From M55B118 sp964501715 (GTDB lineage: Bacteria > Bacillota_I > Bacilli_A > Izemoplasmatales > Izemoplasmataceae), in assembly GCA_964501715.1 (NCBI GenBank), contig CAZCTR010000003.1, positions 1 through 64,000 of the forward strand: a stretch of 64,000 nt of DNA. The letters are read 5' to 3'. Of this stretch, positions 42,201 through 51,335 are shown piece by piece. Within the stretch, counting starts at the first letter, position 1, and each line of letters opens with the position of its first letter. A program made the translations under genes and the position numbers. The notes beneath the pieces were generated by a model that was not told where the DNA came from, searched no databases, and saw only the letters and a program-made list of their open reading frames with translations.

Positions 42201-43385
42201 TCACCCGGATGAACCAGGCGATTCATCAGACAGCTCATCGTCCGTGAAATGCCTGTAGACCGCCTTGATGATCCCGGCAATCGGGACGGCGAGGATGAAT
42301 CCGACAAGACCGAAAATGCCGCCGAAGAATATGAAACTGCTCAAGACGGCGAGCGGATGGATATGGACATGTCGGCTGAAGACATTGGGCTGTATGATGC
42401 TGCTTTCGATGATCTCCTCGACGATGTTCAGCACGAAGATCATCACGATGCCGAAAAGATAGATGTTTGTGTCCTGACCGTGATTCATATGAAGCATCGT
42501 AAGCATCACGATAGGCATCGCCATGCTGAACCATACCCCGAGATAGGGGATGATGCTGAAAAGCCCCATGACAATGGCGAACAGTAACGCATGCAGGAGC
42601 GTGAAGTTCGGGATGAACAAGGAAAGGACCGCATAGGTGATGATGAAGAAGATGGTGATGAAAAGCATCACCAGCCCGTGACCTATGAAATAGCCGTTTA
42701 TTACAGTGTGGCTTCTCTTGCCCAAAGCATATAGATGGGGTTGCATGGATGCTGGGAAAATGCCGACGATCCCACGGAAGATCCTATCCCGGTCACGGAT
42801 GAGAAAGAACATGAATACCGGTGTGAGCACAATGGTGAAAAGGGTGTGCGTCAGACTCGTGGTAAAGTTCACCGCCGCAGAGAACGCGGCGCGGATGAAC
42901 CCTGTCAGCTCATTCAAGGAGAATGTGCCCTCCTGTATCTGTCTGAAAAGCTCCTCGGTGTTGATCGTGGTGCTCCAGGAACTGATGACGGATTCAATCT
43001 GGGAGAGTATGCCACTTAAACCGTCGCTGTCGAGCATGCCGATCAAAGTCGAGAGGATCTCGTTCAGCTGTACGATGACGAAAGCGACCGTGACAGAAAG
43101 GATTGTGAGTACGGCTATGATGCCGAGTGTGATTGCGGTGATGATGCTCAGCGTTCGGTTCAGAAACGTCTTCCGATCGATGAGCCTGGAGAGCGGTCCG
43201 ACGACGAAACTCAATATGAGTGCGATCGAAAAAGGGTATAGGACACTCTTCATGGCGTTTGAGATTCTATAAAAGAAATTGCCGCTAAGGTCTCTCAAGG
43301 CGGCGAACCCGACGACAGACACTGTGATGATCGACACGATGAGCAAAATCCGCAAAAGCCAATCCTTATCATGTAGCCGGTACAT
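42201..43385 (-). CDS. AI-2E family (PerM/YtvI-type) membrane protein
   Basis: A 394-residue membrane protein of the AI-2E/PerM superfamily, whose members export small molecules or exchange sodium for protons. It has two N-terminal helices, a central cytoplasmic helical part (about 90-160), and the conserved C-terminal block FIPNFTLLHALLFAIVMGLFSIIPYLG (about 260-287) followed by VEEIIESSIIQPNVFSRHVHIHPLAVLSS, the best-conserved motif of the family. Substrate unknown; an AI-2 role should not be assumed. Upstream sequence on the minus strand has GAGGA 6 nt before the ATG. Confidence 0.88.
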   Translation of the reverse strand: MYRLHDKDWLLRILLIVSIITVSVVGFAALRDLSGNFFYRISNAMKSVLYPFSIALILSFVVGPLSRLIDRKTFLNRTLSIITAITLGIIAVLTILSVTVAFVIVQLNEILSTLIGMLDSDGLSGILSQIESVISSWSTTINTEELFRQIQEGTFSLNELTGFIRAAFSAAVNFTTSLTHTLFTIVLTPVFMFFLIRDRDRIFRGIVGIFPASMQPHLYALGKRSHTVINGYFIGHGLVMLFITIFFIITYAVLSLFIPNFTLLHALLFAIVMGLFSIIPYLGVWFSMAMPIVMLTMLHMNHGQDTNIYLFGIVMIFVLNIVEEIIESSIIQPNVFSRHVHIHPLAVLSSFIFFGGIFGLVGFILAVPIAGIIKAVYRHFTDDELSDESPGSSG

Positions 43386-43590
43386 ATAATTCCTCCTCGG
43401 AAACCTTGTTTACTCCACTATACCGCATTCAAACAGTTCTGACAATTGAAACATCCAAGAGAGCTGCGATTTACATGGGTCATGGGACACCCGCTTATGA
43501 TATAATCAATATGTAACCGGTTGGTCATGCAATGATTATACTGAGTTCGTCATCCGGTCATGCAAGATGTTCATGTGACCAAGAACATTT

Positions 43591-43619
43591 TTGCGCAAAC
43601 ATAGAGCTTGTGGTATGAT
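43591..43619 (+). promoter_or_regulatory. Promoter of the CPA2 antiporter gene
   Basis: TTGCGC 43591-43596, 17 nt, TATGAT 43614-43619. A second TATAAT is at 43501-43506 without a good -35. GGTCATGCAA occurs twice in the upstream stretch (near 43523 and 43556). Confidence 0.5.
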
Positions 43620-43683
43620 TAATATCTGGAAAAACGAAGGCCTTCTCAGACCTCCGTGACAATTTGATCAAAGAAGGTATAGC

Positions 43684-45011
43684 ATGTTTCTATTGAGTTC
43701 TGAACTGTCTGTCTATGATATCATTCTGCTGATGTCTCTCATGGTGCTTGCGGGGATGTATATCGGGAGATTCGCTGAGAAATACCGGATTCCGAATGTG
43801 ACAGGTTATCTATTCCTCGGCATTCTCACGGGAGGCATACTTGTGTTTTTCGGTCATACGGAACTTACGGATCTTTTCATTCTCCTCACGACCATCTGCC
43901 TTGGGTTCATCGCTTTTTCGATCGGTCTTGAACTTGATTTCTCGAAACTCAAGAAACGGCGCAGAGAAGTGCTCATCATCACATTGACACAAGCGTTCAT
44001 GACCTTCGCGGTCACCGCGGCCGGTCTTTTCATCTTCAACTTGGATATTCATATCGCGCTCTTGCTCGGAGCGGTCGCCATTGCGACCGAACCGGGCCCC
44101 ATCCTTCAACTCACCAAACACTACAACACCAAAGGCGATCTGACAGACACCCTTGTGCCGCTTCACGGCATCGAGGACGCTTTCGCCATCCTAGTCTTCG
44201 GCACAGTCCTCGCATATGTGACAGGCGCGCAAGGCGAGGGGTCAAGTTCTTGGATATCCTATATGGCCCTATCTTCGAACTTGCGTTCTCGATCCTTATC
44301 GCCATCGTGATCGGCTACATCTTCAAACAAGTCATCTACAAGCTCCGCTATGATGATTTCGATAAGGACCTCGTGGTATTTGTGACCCTGCTTGTGGCCA
44401 TACTCATCTCCATCGCCATCGCGAACAGAGGGTTTTATCTTTTTGGGATCCATGTCCATCTCTCACCGATTTTGCTTCCGATGGGTGTGGGAATCGTCTT
44501 CGCGAACCTCTCGACCGATCTCGCCAAACACGAAACGGAGAGGATGCTCGATCAATTCTCCCCTCCCATCCTCATTTTGTTTTTCACAGTTGTCGGAGCG
44601 GAGATGGTGTTGATGATCTACCTTCAGACCTCTGCATCCACATTGACGCGGTTGCTATTTTATGGCGGTGTGTATGTCGTCTTCAGGGTTGTCGGAAAAA
44701 TCCTGGGTTCCTACCTGGGCGGTCTCATGGCCGGCTCGAAAAGACACGTGCGTAGATACTTGGGATTCTGTTTGCTACCACAGGCTCAGGCGGCGATCGC
44801 GCTTGCTTTCTATGCGAGAAGCCAGCTGACGAATCCCGCAGACGGTAATCTTTTGATAGTGGTCACCATCCTCGGCACTTTGGTCTATGAGCTGCTCGGT
44901 CCGTTCGGTCTCAGGCATTCTCTCCTCCGTTGTCACGAGGTGGATGAACACGGAGCGTGTGTCATCTCTCCAAAATACAAGCATTACAGTTCTGGAAGCA
45001 ACCCCGACTGA
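43684..45011 (+). pseudogene. CPA2-family cation:proton antiporter, frameshifted
   Basis: Membrane antiporter of the CPA2 family (Na+ or K+ for H+). The first frame (43684-about 44245) holds the start RFAEKYRIPNVTGYLFLGILTGG and LGAVAIATEPGPILQLTKHY, where CPA2 proteins usually have ATxP. That frame then runs into unrelated residues and stops at 44310. The homologous sequence continues in another frame from about 44247 (FLDILYGPIFELAFS) to 45011, with conserved LPQAQAAIALAF near the end. One missing base in AAGTTC at 44244-44249 would restore a single protein of about 442 residues. AAAGAAGG precedes the ATG. Either a sequencing deletion or a recently broken gene. Confidence 0.78.
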
Positions 45012-45023
45012 CCGCACATTTTG

Positions 45024-45063
45024 GCAAGGCCCGTGGAGAGGTTTCTCTCGCCATGGGCCTTGT
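45024..45063 (+). terminator. Probable terminator after the antiporter
   Basis: AAGGCCCGTGG and CCATGGGCCTT pair with one mismatch around a 14-nt loop. The T run is weak. Confidence 0.5.
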
Positions 45064-45095
45064 CATCTTGATATGTGGTCCTGCGGGAATTGTGT

Positions 45096-45131
45096 CCAAA
45101 CGTTTCAATTGTCATAGCTCTCCCTTATAAT
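45096..45131 (+). promoter_or_regulatory. rbsK operon promoter with LacI-family-like site
   Basis: TTTCAA 45103-45108, 17 nt, TATAAT 45126-45131. The -35 lies in TCCAAACGTTTCAA, whose AAACGTTT core and flanking TTG resemble ribose-repressor or CcpA sites of the LacI family. No LacI-type gene is in the window. Confidence 0.55.
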
Positions 45132-45153
45132 GGGGCTTGAAAGGATTGATACC

Positions 45154-46086
45154 ATGTCAGACATATATGTTCTTGGCAGCATCAACATGGACCTTGTCTT
45201 CAAGATGAACCGCCTTCCAATAAAAGGGGAGACCATGCAAGGCGAGGGATTCATGATGAATCCCGGTGGCAAAGGCGCCAATCAAGCGGTCGCTTCGAGC
45301 TTGCAGGGAGGCAGGACTTTCATGGTCGGCAGCCTCGGTGATGACGCCCTCTCCGACATACTAAAAGAAGCCCTCACTCACTATCAGGTGGACACCACCC
45401 ATATCAAGAGGGTCACGGATAGCTCGCCGGGTGTCGCCGGCATCTGGCTTGAAGGCGGGGATAACCGCATCGTTCTCGAAGCCGGGGCGAACAGCGTCCA
45501 TGACCTTGGAAGGATCGAAGGCATCCTGAAAGCGGCACCTGAGGACTCGGTGCTGATCGCTCAGCTCGAAATCCCTTCCGACGTGGTCGAACATGCCTTC
45601 AAGACCGCTAAAAAGAAAACCATGACGACCTATCTGAACGCCGCCCCGGCCACCACTGTGTCTGAAGAGCTTCTGAGGCACACCGATGTGCTCGTCGTGA
45701 ACAAAACGGAAGCCGAAACCCTCACCGGGACCACAGTGACTTCCATGGAGCATGCCTCTATCGCCTTGAAGGCCCTGCTTGAGAAGGGCGTGGGCGCCGC
45801 TTTGCTCACCCTTGGTGCAAGGGGCGCGGTTTACATGAGTGCAGCTGAAACACAAGAGGTCAAGGGGTTCGATGTCGAAGTGTTGGACACCACTGGAGCG
45901 GGTGACGCTTTCATCGGCGCCTTTGCGGTGAAAAGGGCTGAAGGGTCTTCCGTTACGGAGGCGCTCTTGCATGCGAACGCAGCGGGCGCTCTCAGTGTAT
46001 CCAAAGTCGGCGCTCAGAAAGCCATCCCGAACCGCGCTGCGGTGGAGCGTTTCATCAGGCTCAAAAGGAGTGAGAAACATGTCTAG
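45154..46086 (+). CDS. rbsK: Ribokinase (PfkB family)
   Basis: Phosphorylates ribose to ribose-5-phosphate with ATP. The 310-residue protein has the ribokinase opening GSINMDLVFKMNRLPIKGET, the sugar-binding NPGGKGANQAVA (about residue 38), and the catalytic DTTGAGDAFIGAF (about 249, catalytic Asp about 255). ATG 45154 has AAAGGA 9-10 nt before it. It overlaps the nucleoside hydrolase start by 8 nt, so ribose released from nucleosides is the likely substrate. Other PfkB kinases are possible but the GGKGANQAV block fits ribokinase well. Confidence 0.9.
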   Translation: MSDIYVLGSINMDLVFKMNRLPIKGETMQGEGFMMNPGGKGANQAVASSLQGGRTFMVGSLGDDALSDILKEALTHYQVDTTHIKRVTDSSPGVAGIWLEGGDNRIVLEAGANSVHDLGRIEGILKAAPEDSVLIAQLEIPSDVVEHAFKTAKKKTMTTYLNAAPATTVSEELLRHTDVLVVNKTEAETLTGTTVTSMEHASIALKALLEKGVGAALLTLGARGAVYMSAAETQEVKGFDVEVLDTTGAGDAFIGAFAVKRAEGSSVTEALLHANAAGALSVSKVGAQKAIPNRAAVERFIRLKRSEKHV

Positions 46087-47011
46087 AAGGCCCATTATCC
46101 TTGATTGCGACCCTGGTCATGACGATGCGATCGCAATCCTTCTCGCCGCGAACAACCCTGAGCTCGAACTCCTCGGCATCACGGTGTCCACAGGAAACCA
46201 GACACTAAAGAAGACCGCCCGGAATGCGCTCAACGTGTGCGATTATTTGAATGTTGAGGTGCCTGTCGCCCAGGGAGCCCCAAGGCCCCTGGTCAGAGAC
46301 CTTCAAATCGCAGAGGACATCCATGGTGAGAGCGGGCTCGACGGTGTGGACTTTCAAACACATGACCGGCACTTAGACGAAAGGCACGCGGTCGATTTCA
46401 TCATTGAGACCCTGCTTCAAAGCGGGTCTCCCATCACCATGGTCACCACGGGTCCCATGACCAACCTCGCCATGGCGCTCAGAAGAGCTCCGAAGATAAA
46501 AGACAACATCAGGGAAGTGGTTCTGATGGGCGGCTCGTTCGGATATGGAAACGTCTCGCCCGCAGCGGAATTCAACATCCTTGTCGATCCCGAGGCGGCC
46601 CATATCGTGTTTTCATCGGGGCTCAAAGTCACGATGGTCGGCTTGGACGCGACTCGCCAGGTTCTCGTGCTCCCGGATATCGTCAAACGCATGGAAAATA
46701 TCAATAGCCGGGCATCGGACCTTTTCGTGAAACTGATGAAAGTCTTCAACGAGAACCAAAGAAAAATCTTCGGACTCCCCGGTGGTCCGCTTCATGACCC
46801 GCTCACCATCGCGTATCTCACCGACCCCGAAGTCCTCAGAACCAAACATGTCCACTGTTCGGTCGACCTTTCTCACGGTGAGAGCCACGGCCGGACAAAC
46901 TGCGACATGTTCGGTTATCTAGGGAAAGAAGCCAATACCCATGTCGCCACTGAAGTCGATGTGACACGCTTTTGGGACATAGTCGAAGCAGCCATCAGAC
47001 GCTATGACTGA
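46079..47011 (+). CDS. Inosine/uridine-preferring nucleoside hydrolase
   Basis: Splits nucleosides into base and ribose. The 310-residue protein has the calcium-binding DCDPGHDDAIAILLA (about residue 9), TVSTGNQTLKKT (about 39), the middle VTTGPMTNLAMAL (about 122), VVLMGGSFGYGNVSPAAEFN (about 146) and the C-terminal HDPLTIAYL (about 237) with a further metal ligand. Base preference cannot be told. AAAGGAG precedes the ATG by 8 nt. Overlaps with rbsK and with the FAD oxidoreductase (8 nt each) mark a tight three-gene operon. Confidence 0.92.
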   Translation: MSRRPIILDCDPGHDDAIAILLAANNPELELLGITVSTGNQTLKKTARNALNVCDYLNVEVPVAQGAPRPLVRDLQIAEDIHGESGLDGVDFQTHDRHLDERHAVDFIIETLLQSGSPITMVTTGPMTNLAMALRRAPKIKDNIREVVLMGGSFGYGNVSPAAEFNILVDPEAAHIVFSSGLKVTMVGLDATRQVLVLPDIVKRMENINSRASDLFVKLMKVFNENQRKIFGLPGGPLHDPLTIAYLTDPEVLRTKHVHCSVDLSHGESHGRTNCDMFGYLGKEANTHVATEVDVTRFWDIVEAAIRRYD

Positions 47012-48182
47012 GTCACGCTTTATCNNNNNNNNNNNNNNNNNNNNNNNNNNNNNNNNNNNNNNNNNNNNNNNNNNNNNNNNNNNNNNNNNNNNNNNNNNNN
47101 NNNNNNNNNNNNNNNNNNNNNNNNTGATCGAAAAGGAGGACAAGCTCGCACAGATGCAGACGACAAACAACAGCGCCCTTGTCCATTCCCCGGTTGTGAT
47201 CACACCGATGAAAGGGTATTTGAAAAGCCGTTTCGCATTGGAAGGCAACCTCATGTATCCTGAACTCATTGAACGGTTCAACATTCCAGCGCTTACCAGT
47301 GGTGCCTATTTGCTCGCCCTCGACGAGGCCCAGATGAAAAAGGCCAAAGGACTCGCAAAAGGGGCGAAAGCCCGAGGAATCGATGACGTTCGGGTAATGA
47401 GCGGCGACGAGATGCGAAAAGAGGAGCCCAACCTGAGTGAACATGTCCTCGGCGGCCTTGACATGCCCACAGCGATGACAGTCGACACCTATCAGCTCGT
47501 CACCCGCATCGCCTCGAACGCGCGGTTGAACGGGGCGACCATCAAAACAGGTGAAACAGTGTCAGCCATCGATTCGCACAAGGACGGATCATTCACCGTG
47601 CATACAGACAAAGGCGGCCGCTATGAGACACGCCATGTCATCAATGCCGCCGGTGTGAAAAACGCACACATCGCCTCCATGGTCGAGACGCAAATCCCCT
47701 ATGCCATGAAACCGAGAAAAGGGGAATATTATGTCGTCCGTCCGGACCAGGGTGAAACCATATCGAAACGCACGCTATTCCCTGTCCCCGGGAAAGTCAC
47801 AAAAGGCATCCTCATCACACCCCAGCCTGATGGGTCCGTCAGGGTAGGGCCTTCTGCGCAGGACCAGGATTCCACCGATGATGACGCCGTCACCGAAGAG
47901 GGGCTCGCAAGCGTCAAGAAGGATGCGGCCCGCCGCGTCCGCCACGTCCCTTATGACAAGACCGTGAAGACTTACGCAGGGATCCGTTCGACCATAGACA
48001 AGAAGGATTTCTATATCCACCCATCCCTGGAAAAACCCAACTTCATCCATGTCGCCGGCACCGACTCCCCAGGCGTGCCCGCGGCGCCCGCAATCGCCCG
48101 TTACCTTGTTGAAGAGATCCTGATGAGCGGTGACCGTCTAGAGAAAAAACATGACGCAGACCCGTTCACGTACGAAGATTAA
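47004..48182 (+). CDS. FAD-dependent oxidoreductase, DAO/GlpA-LhgO-like (first copy, with gap)
   Basis: Flavoprotein of the D-amino-acid oxidase/glycerol-3-phosphate dehydrogenase superfamily. The start MTESRFI is followed by a 100-N gap that hides the FAD-binding GGG-x-x-G loop. The rest (47125-48182) aligns along its whole length with the complete copy at 51336-52460: MQTTNNSALVHSP, TVDTYQLV, HVINAAGVKNAHIA, RKGEYYVV and a C-terminal VAGTDSPGVPAAPAIARYL. The alignment predicts about 23 missing residues, near 70 bp, not 100. Substrate unknown. It closes the ribose/nucleoside operon, overlapping the hydrolase by 8 nt, which hints at a role linked to that pathway. Confidence 0.82.
   Translation: MTESRFIXXXXXXXXXXXXXXXXXXXXXXXXXXXXXXXXXXIEKEDKLAQMQTTNNSALVHSPVVITPMKGYLKSRFALEGNLMYPELIERFNIPALTSGAYLLALDEAQMKKAKGLAKGAKARGIDDVRVMSGDEMRKEEPNLSEHVLGGLDMPTAMTVDTYQLVTRIASNARLNGATIKTGETVSAIDSHKDGSFTVHTDKGGRYETRHVINAAGVKNAHIASMVETQIPYAMKPRKGEYYVVRPDQGETISKRTLFPVPGKVTKGILITPQPDGSVRVGPSAQDQDSTDDDAVTEEGLASVKKDAARRVRHVPYDKTVKTYAGIRSTIDKKDFYIHPSLEKPNFIHVAGTDSPGVPAAPAIARYLVEEILMSGDRLEKKHDADPFTYED
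47025..47124. other. Assembly gap (100 N) inside the first FAD oxidoreductase
   Basis: Exactly 100 N. The full-length paralog at 51336 suggests about 70 missing bases, covering the N-terminal FAD loop. Confidence 0.9.
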
Positions 48183-48284
48183 GCAGTAAATTCAGACAAT
48201 ATTCCCATATTTCCTTGTTTAATCGGGTGGTCACATATGTTAGAATGGCGACGTAATGAAAACAGAATCCAAAGGAGTTTTATA

Positions 48285-48953
48285 ATGAAAAGACTAGCCC
48301 TGATCACCCTATCCCTCATTTCCGTATTTGCCCTGATGGCCTGCGGAAGTGATGAAGAAGTGGTGGCGAAGGTTAATGATGAGGCTATCACAGAAGCTGA
48401 ATGGCAGACCAATGTGGACATGATGAAGCAGCAATATCAGCAGCAATACGCACAATTCGGTCAAGAGATTGATTTCGAAAGTGAAGAGGGCGAGGAAATT
48501 CTCGAGATGATCGAGGAACAGGCCCTTGAATCGCTCATCCAACAGGAGGTGCTCGTACAAAAGGCTGAAGAAGCCGGATATGAGACGCCTGAAGCGGACA
48601 TCGACGAAGAAATGGACGCCATGGCTGAACAGTACGGATCTGAAGAGGAGTTCGACCAGATCCTGGAAGACAACAACTTCTCCCGTGAATCCTACAGGGA
48701 ACTGCTCGAGGACCAGTTCACCATCGATGCCTACATAAACGGTGAAGTGAGCATCGAGGTGAGTGACGATGAGATTGATGAATTCTATGAAGATTATGTC
48801 AGCCAGTTCGAGGACCAGGAAGAGGAACCTGAGGACAAGGAAGACATCGAGGATATGATCATAGAACAAATCGAACAGGAAAAACAACAGGAAGCCGTCC
48901 AGGACATCATTGATGATGCCAAGGAAACATACGACATCGAACGTTTCATCTGA
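48285..48953 (+). CDS. SurA-N/PrsA-like lipoprotein lacking a PPIase domain
   Basis: Exported lipoprotein (lipobox LMAC, Cys18) of 222 residues, related to the N-terminal chaperone part of SurA and PrsA (SurA_N). The opening VAKVNDEAITEAEWQ is diagnostic, and the rest is an acidic, helical region with LIQQEVLVQKAEEAGYE and NFSRESYRELLEDQ. No parvulin domain follows, so it would be a chaperone or holdase without isomerase activity. The end is rich in Gln/Glu (EQIEQEKQQEAVQDII). ATG 48285 has AAAGGAG upstream. Single gene with terminator. Confidence 0.82.
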   Translation: MKRLALITLSLISVFALMACGSDEEVVAKVNDEAITEAEWQTNVDMMKQQYQQQYAQFGQEIDFESEEGEEILEMIEEQALESLIQQEVLVQKAEEAGYETPEADIDEEMDAMAEQYGSEEEFDQILEDNNFSRESYRELLEDQFTIDAYINGEVSIEVSDDEIDEFYEDYVSQFEDQEEEPEDKEDIEDMIIEQIEQEKQQEAVQDIIDDAKETYDIERFI

Positions 48954-48961
48954 TCTATATG

Positions 48962-48990
48962 GAACCCTCCAGGCGGAGGGTTCTTTTTTT
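48962..48990 (+). terminator. Terminator of the SurA-like lipoprotein
   Basis: GAACCCTCC, 4-nt loop, GGAGGGTTC and seven T. Confidence 0.92.
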
Positions 48991-49421
48991 CTCCAGACCG
49001 CTAAATGATTCTCATCCCTTCCTGTCCTTTCATCAAGGGACAATGTTTCAAACGGAATGATGATCTTTACAGGTTTTTAGCGCTCCACCCTAACCGGGTG
49101 CTCGTTGTGACCTTCTCGATTCCGGACCATCCATCTCTTTAGAGTCCTGCCTCCGGTTCAATATGAAAAGGCAAAAGGCCCTGCAAGAGTTTTTTTATGA
49201 TGCGTGGTCGGATGAAAAAGATCTGCTTTTGATCAATCGCTTCTTTAAAACGATCCCTCCGCTATGGTTCAATCAACAAGGCTTTTGACCATTGAAACTT
49301 GGTCGGGAGAGGAATTCACTTGATATCTTCGCTTGCAGCCTATACAATAAAATCATAGATAGATGACCGAGAGTCCATTGAAAGGAGTGCGTCAAGCAGC
49401 GAATGCGTAGCGCTTACCGTT
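48991..49421. other. Non-coding region upstream of the PAS-GGDEF-HD-GYP gene
   Basis: No open reading frame with a ribosome site is seen in 431 bp. A promoter lies near its end: TTGATA 49320-49325, 17 nt, TACAAT 49343-49348. I looked for a c-di-GMP riboswitch in front of this c-di-GMP gene and found no match to its conserved core. Confidence 0.55.
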
Positions 49422-51236
49422 ATGAATAGGTTCCTTGACCATCTCATTGTCAAAAAAAACCAATACAGAACTTTCGCACCGGCCATCATTGCGTCGCTTC
49501 TTGTGATGAACACGCTGCTCATCGTTTCGACAGGAGGCACACCGAACGCTTTCGCGCACACCATGTACATTCCGGTAATCATTGCCGCCTTTTATTTCGG
49601 CCCGCTCTCAGCGATGGCGACCGGTTTGGCCGGAGGCCTTTTGATAGGGCCTTTTCTGTCGACCGAACTTTTCGATGTAGCCACTGGACCCATCCTTCAT
49701 TCTTTTTACAGGACGCTTTATTTCATCTCCATCGGCGGGGTTGTCGGTCTGCTTTTCAACTTTCTTCAAAAACGGCTGACACAAATCCATCTTCAAAGCG
49801 AGGAACTGGACGCGACCCTCATGGCGATCGGGGATGGCGTCATCATCACCGATGAGCACGGGACCATCGAGAAAGCCAACCCCATGGCGTGCAAGTTGCT
49901 CGGACTCAGTAACGAAGAGGTCGTGAACCGACCGTTCTCTTCGGTGTTCCATATGACCAACCACGAAACTCAAAAAAAGACCAAGGATCCCATCGAAGCC
50001 GTACTCAGTGCGAACAGGTCCATCGACCTTGAAGAGAACACCGTCTTGAATAACCATAAGGACAAACGCCTTTTCATCGAGGATAGCGCGAGCCCGATCC
50101 ATGATCAGAAAGGGAATCTCCTCGGAGCTGTGCTCGTGTTCCGCGACATCACCGAGAAAAAGAAAAAGGAACAGAAAATCCTGCATATTTCTTACCATGA
50201 CTATTTGACAGGCATCCCGAACCGCCGTCACTATCACGAGACGCTCGAAAAGCTGAACACTTCAGAACGTTATCCTTTGTGCCTTGTCATGATGGATATG
50301 AATGCCCTCAAGGTCATCAACGACGCCTACGGACACGAAAAAGGGAACACAGCCTTGAAAGGGGTCGCGAGGGCGCTTGGTTCAGTCAAGAGACCCGAGG
50401 ATTCCATTGCGCGAATCGGAGGCGACGAATTCGCGATGGTCTTGCCGGAAGCCGACGAAGCGGTTGTGCAGGACATCAAACGCAAACTGAACAATTTTCT
50501 CAGTGACTTCACAGTGGGCGGCATAGAGGTCTCCATCGCTTTCGGCTACGCTTTCAAGGAAGATCAAACCTCCGAAATTCACGATGTCCTCCGCCAAGCG
50601 GAAGACGACATGTATAAAAACAAGGTCCTTTCCTCTCAGAGCACCCGCAACAACGCAATCCTGAGCATATTGCACACACTCACCGACAAGTTCCAAGAAG
50701 AAAGGCTGCATTCCAAACGCGTCGGTCAATACTGCAGATTGATCGGAGAGAAACTCGGCATGCGACCGGATGAGGTCAATGAACTCGAATTCGCCGGGCG
50801 GTTGCATGACATCGGCAAGATCTCGGTCCCGGACAGCATACTCAAGAAACCGGGTCCGCTTTCTGAAAACGAATGGGCGCTCATGATCCGCCATACGGTC
50901 AACGGGTATCAGATATTGAGGGCCGCGGACCAATTCTCCAATCTCGCGGAGTATGCCATGAGCCATCACGAGAGAATCGACGGCAAGGGGTATCCCAATC
51001 AGTTGAAAGGTGAAAACATCCCGCTTTTCGCCCGCATCATCGCGGTTGCGGACGCATTCGAGGCGATGGTCTCGCCCAGGTCTTACAAAGATGCGAAACA
51101 TGAACATGAGGCGCTTGAAGAACTCAAGCGGCACGCGGGCACGCAATTTGACACAAAGATCGTCAATCTCTTCATCGACGATGTCTATCCAATGCTCGAT
51201 GAACTTTCCCATACAACTGATACACTGACGCATTGA
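49422..51236 (+). CDS. PAS-GGDEF-HD-GYP protein (c-di-GMP synthesis and breakdown)
   Basis: A 604-residue membrane protein able in principle to make and degrade c-di-GMP. In order: about five helices (residues 15-115, MASE-like), a PAS domain (about 125-240), a GGDEF domain (about 255-410) with RIGGDEF and an intact I-site RPED nine residues before it, then an HD-GYP domain (about 420-590) with LHDIGKI, MIRHTVNGYQIL and HHERIDGKGYP, all metal residues present. ATG 49422 lacks a Shine-Dalgarno at normal distance. AAAGGAG is 34 nt upstream, and an 8-codon frame from ATG 49403 ends overlapping the start. Confidence 0.9.
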   Translation: MNRFLDHLIVKKNQYRTFAPAIIASLLVMNTLLIVSTGGTPNAFAHTMYIPVIIAAFYFGPLSAMATGLAGGLLIGPFLSTELFDVATGPILHSFYRTLYFISIGGVVGLLFNFLQKRLTQIHLQSEELDATLMAIGDGVIITDEHGTIEKANPMACKLLGLSNEEVVNRPFSSVFHMTNHETQKKTKDPIEAVLSANRSIDLEENTVLNNHKDKRLFIEDSASPIHDQKGNLLGAVLVFRDITEKKKKEQKILHISYHDYLTGIPNRRHYHETLEKLNTSERYPLCLVMMDMNALKVINDAYGHEKGNTALKGVARALGSVKRPEDSIARIGGDEFAMVLPEADEAVVQDIKRKLNNFLSDFTVGGIEVSIAFGYAFKEDQTSEIHDVLRQAEDDMYKNKVLSSQSTRNNAILSILHTLTDKFQEERLHSKRVGQYCRLIGEKLGMRPDEVNELEFAGRLHDIGKISVPDSILKKPGPLSENEWALMIRHTVNGYQILRAADQFSNLAEYAMSHHERIDGKGYPNQLKGENIPLFARIIAVADAFEAMVSPRSYKDAKHEHEALEELKRHAGTQFDTKIVNLFIDDVYPMLDELSHTTDTLTH

Positions 51237-51281
51237 ACACGCGACTCACCCACTAAAAAATAATCCATTCAAGAGACCAAG

Positions 51282-51317
51282 AGCGCAGAAGAACCGTTAT
51301 ATTTTTCTGCGCTTTTT
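51282..51317 (+). terminator. Terminator between the c-di-GMP gene and the FAD oxidoreductase
   Basis: AGCGCAGAA, 14-nt loop, TTCTGCGCT and a T run. The ribosome site of the next gene begins 2-3 nt after the T run, so no separate promoter fits between them. Confidence 0.78.
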
Positions 51318-51335
51318 CAAAGGAGTGATGATTGC

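Noticed and set aside
43386..43683. Possible c-di-AMP (ydaO) riboswitch before the antiporter
   Set aside because: The region has promoter-like boxes and a repeated GGTCATGCAA, but I could not find the conserved ydaO core or its paired stems.
48991..49421. Possible c-di-GMP riboswitch before the GGDEF-HD-GYP gene
   Set aside because: No match to the conserved GEMM core was found by eye.
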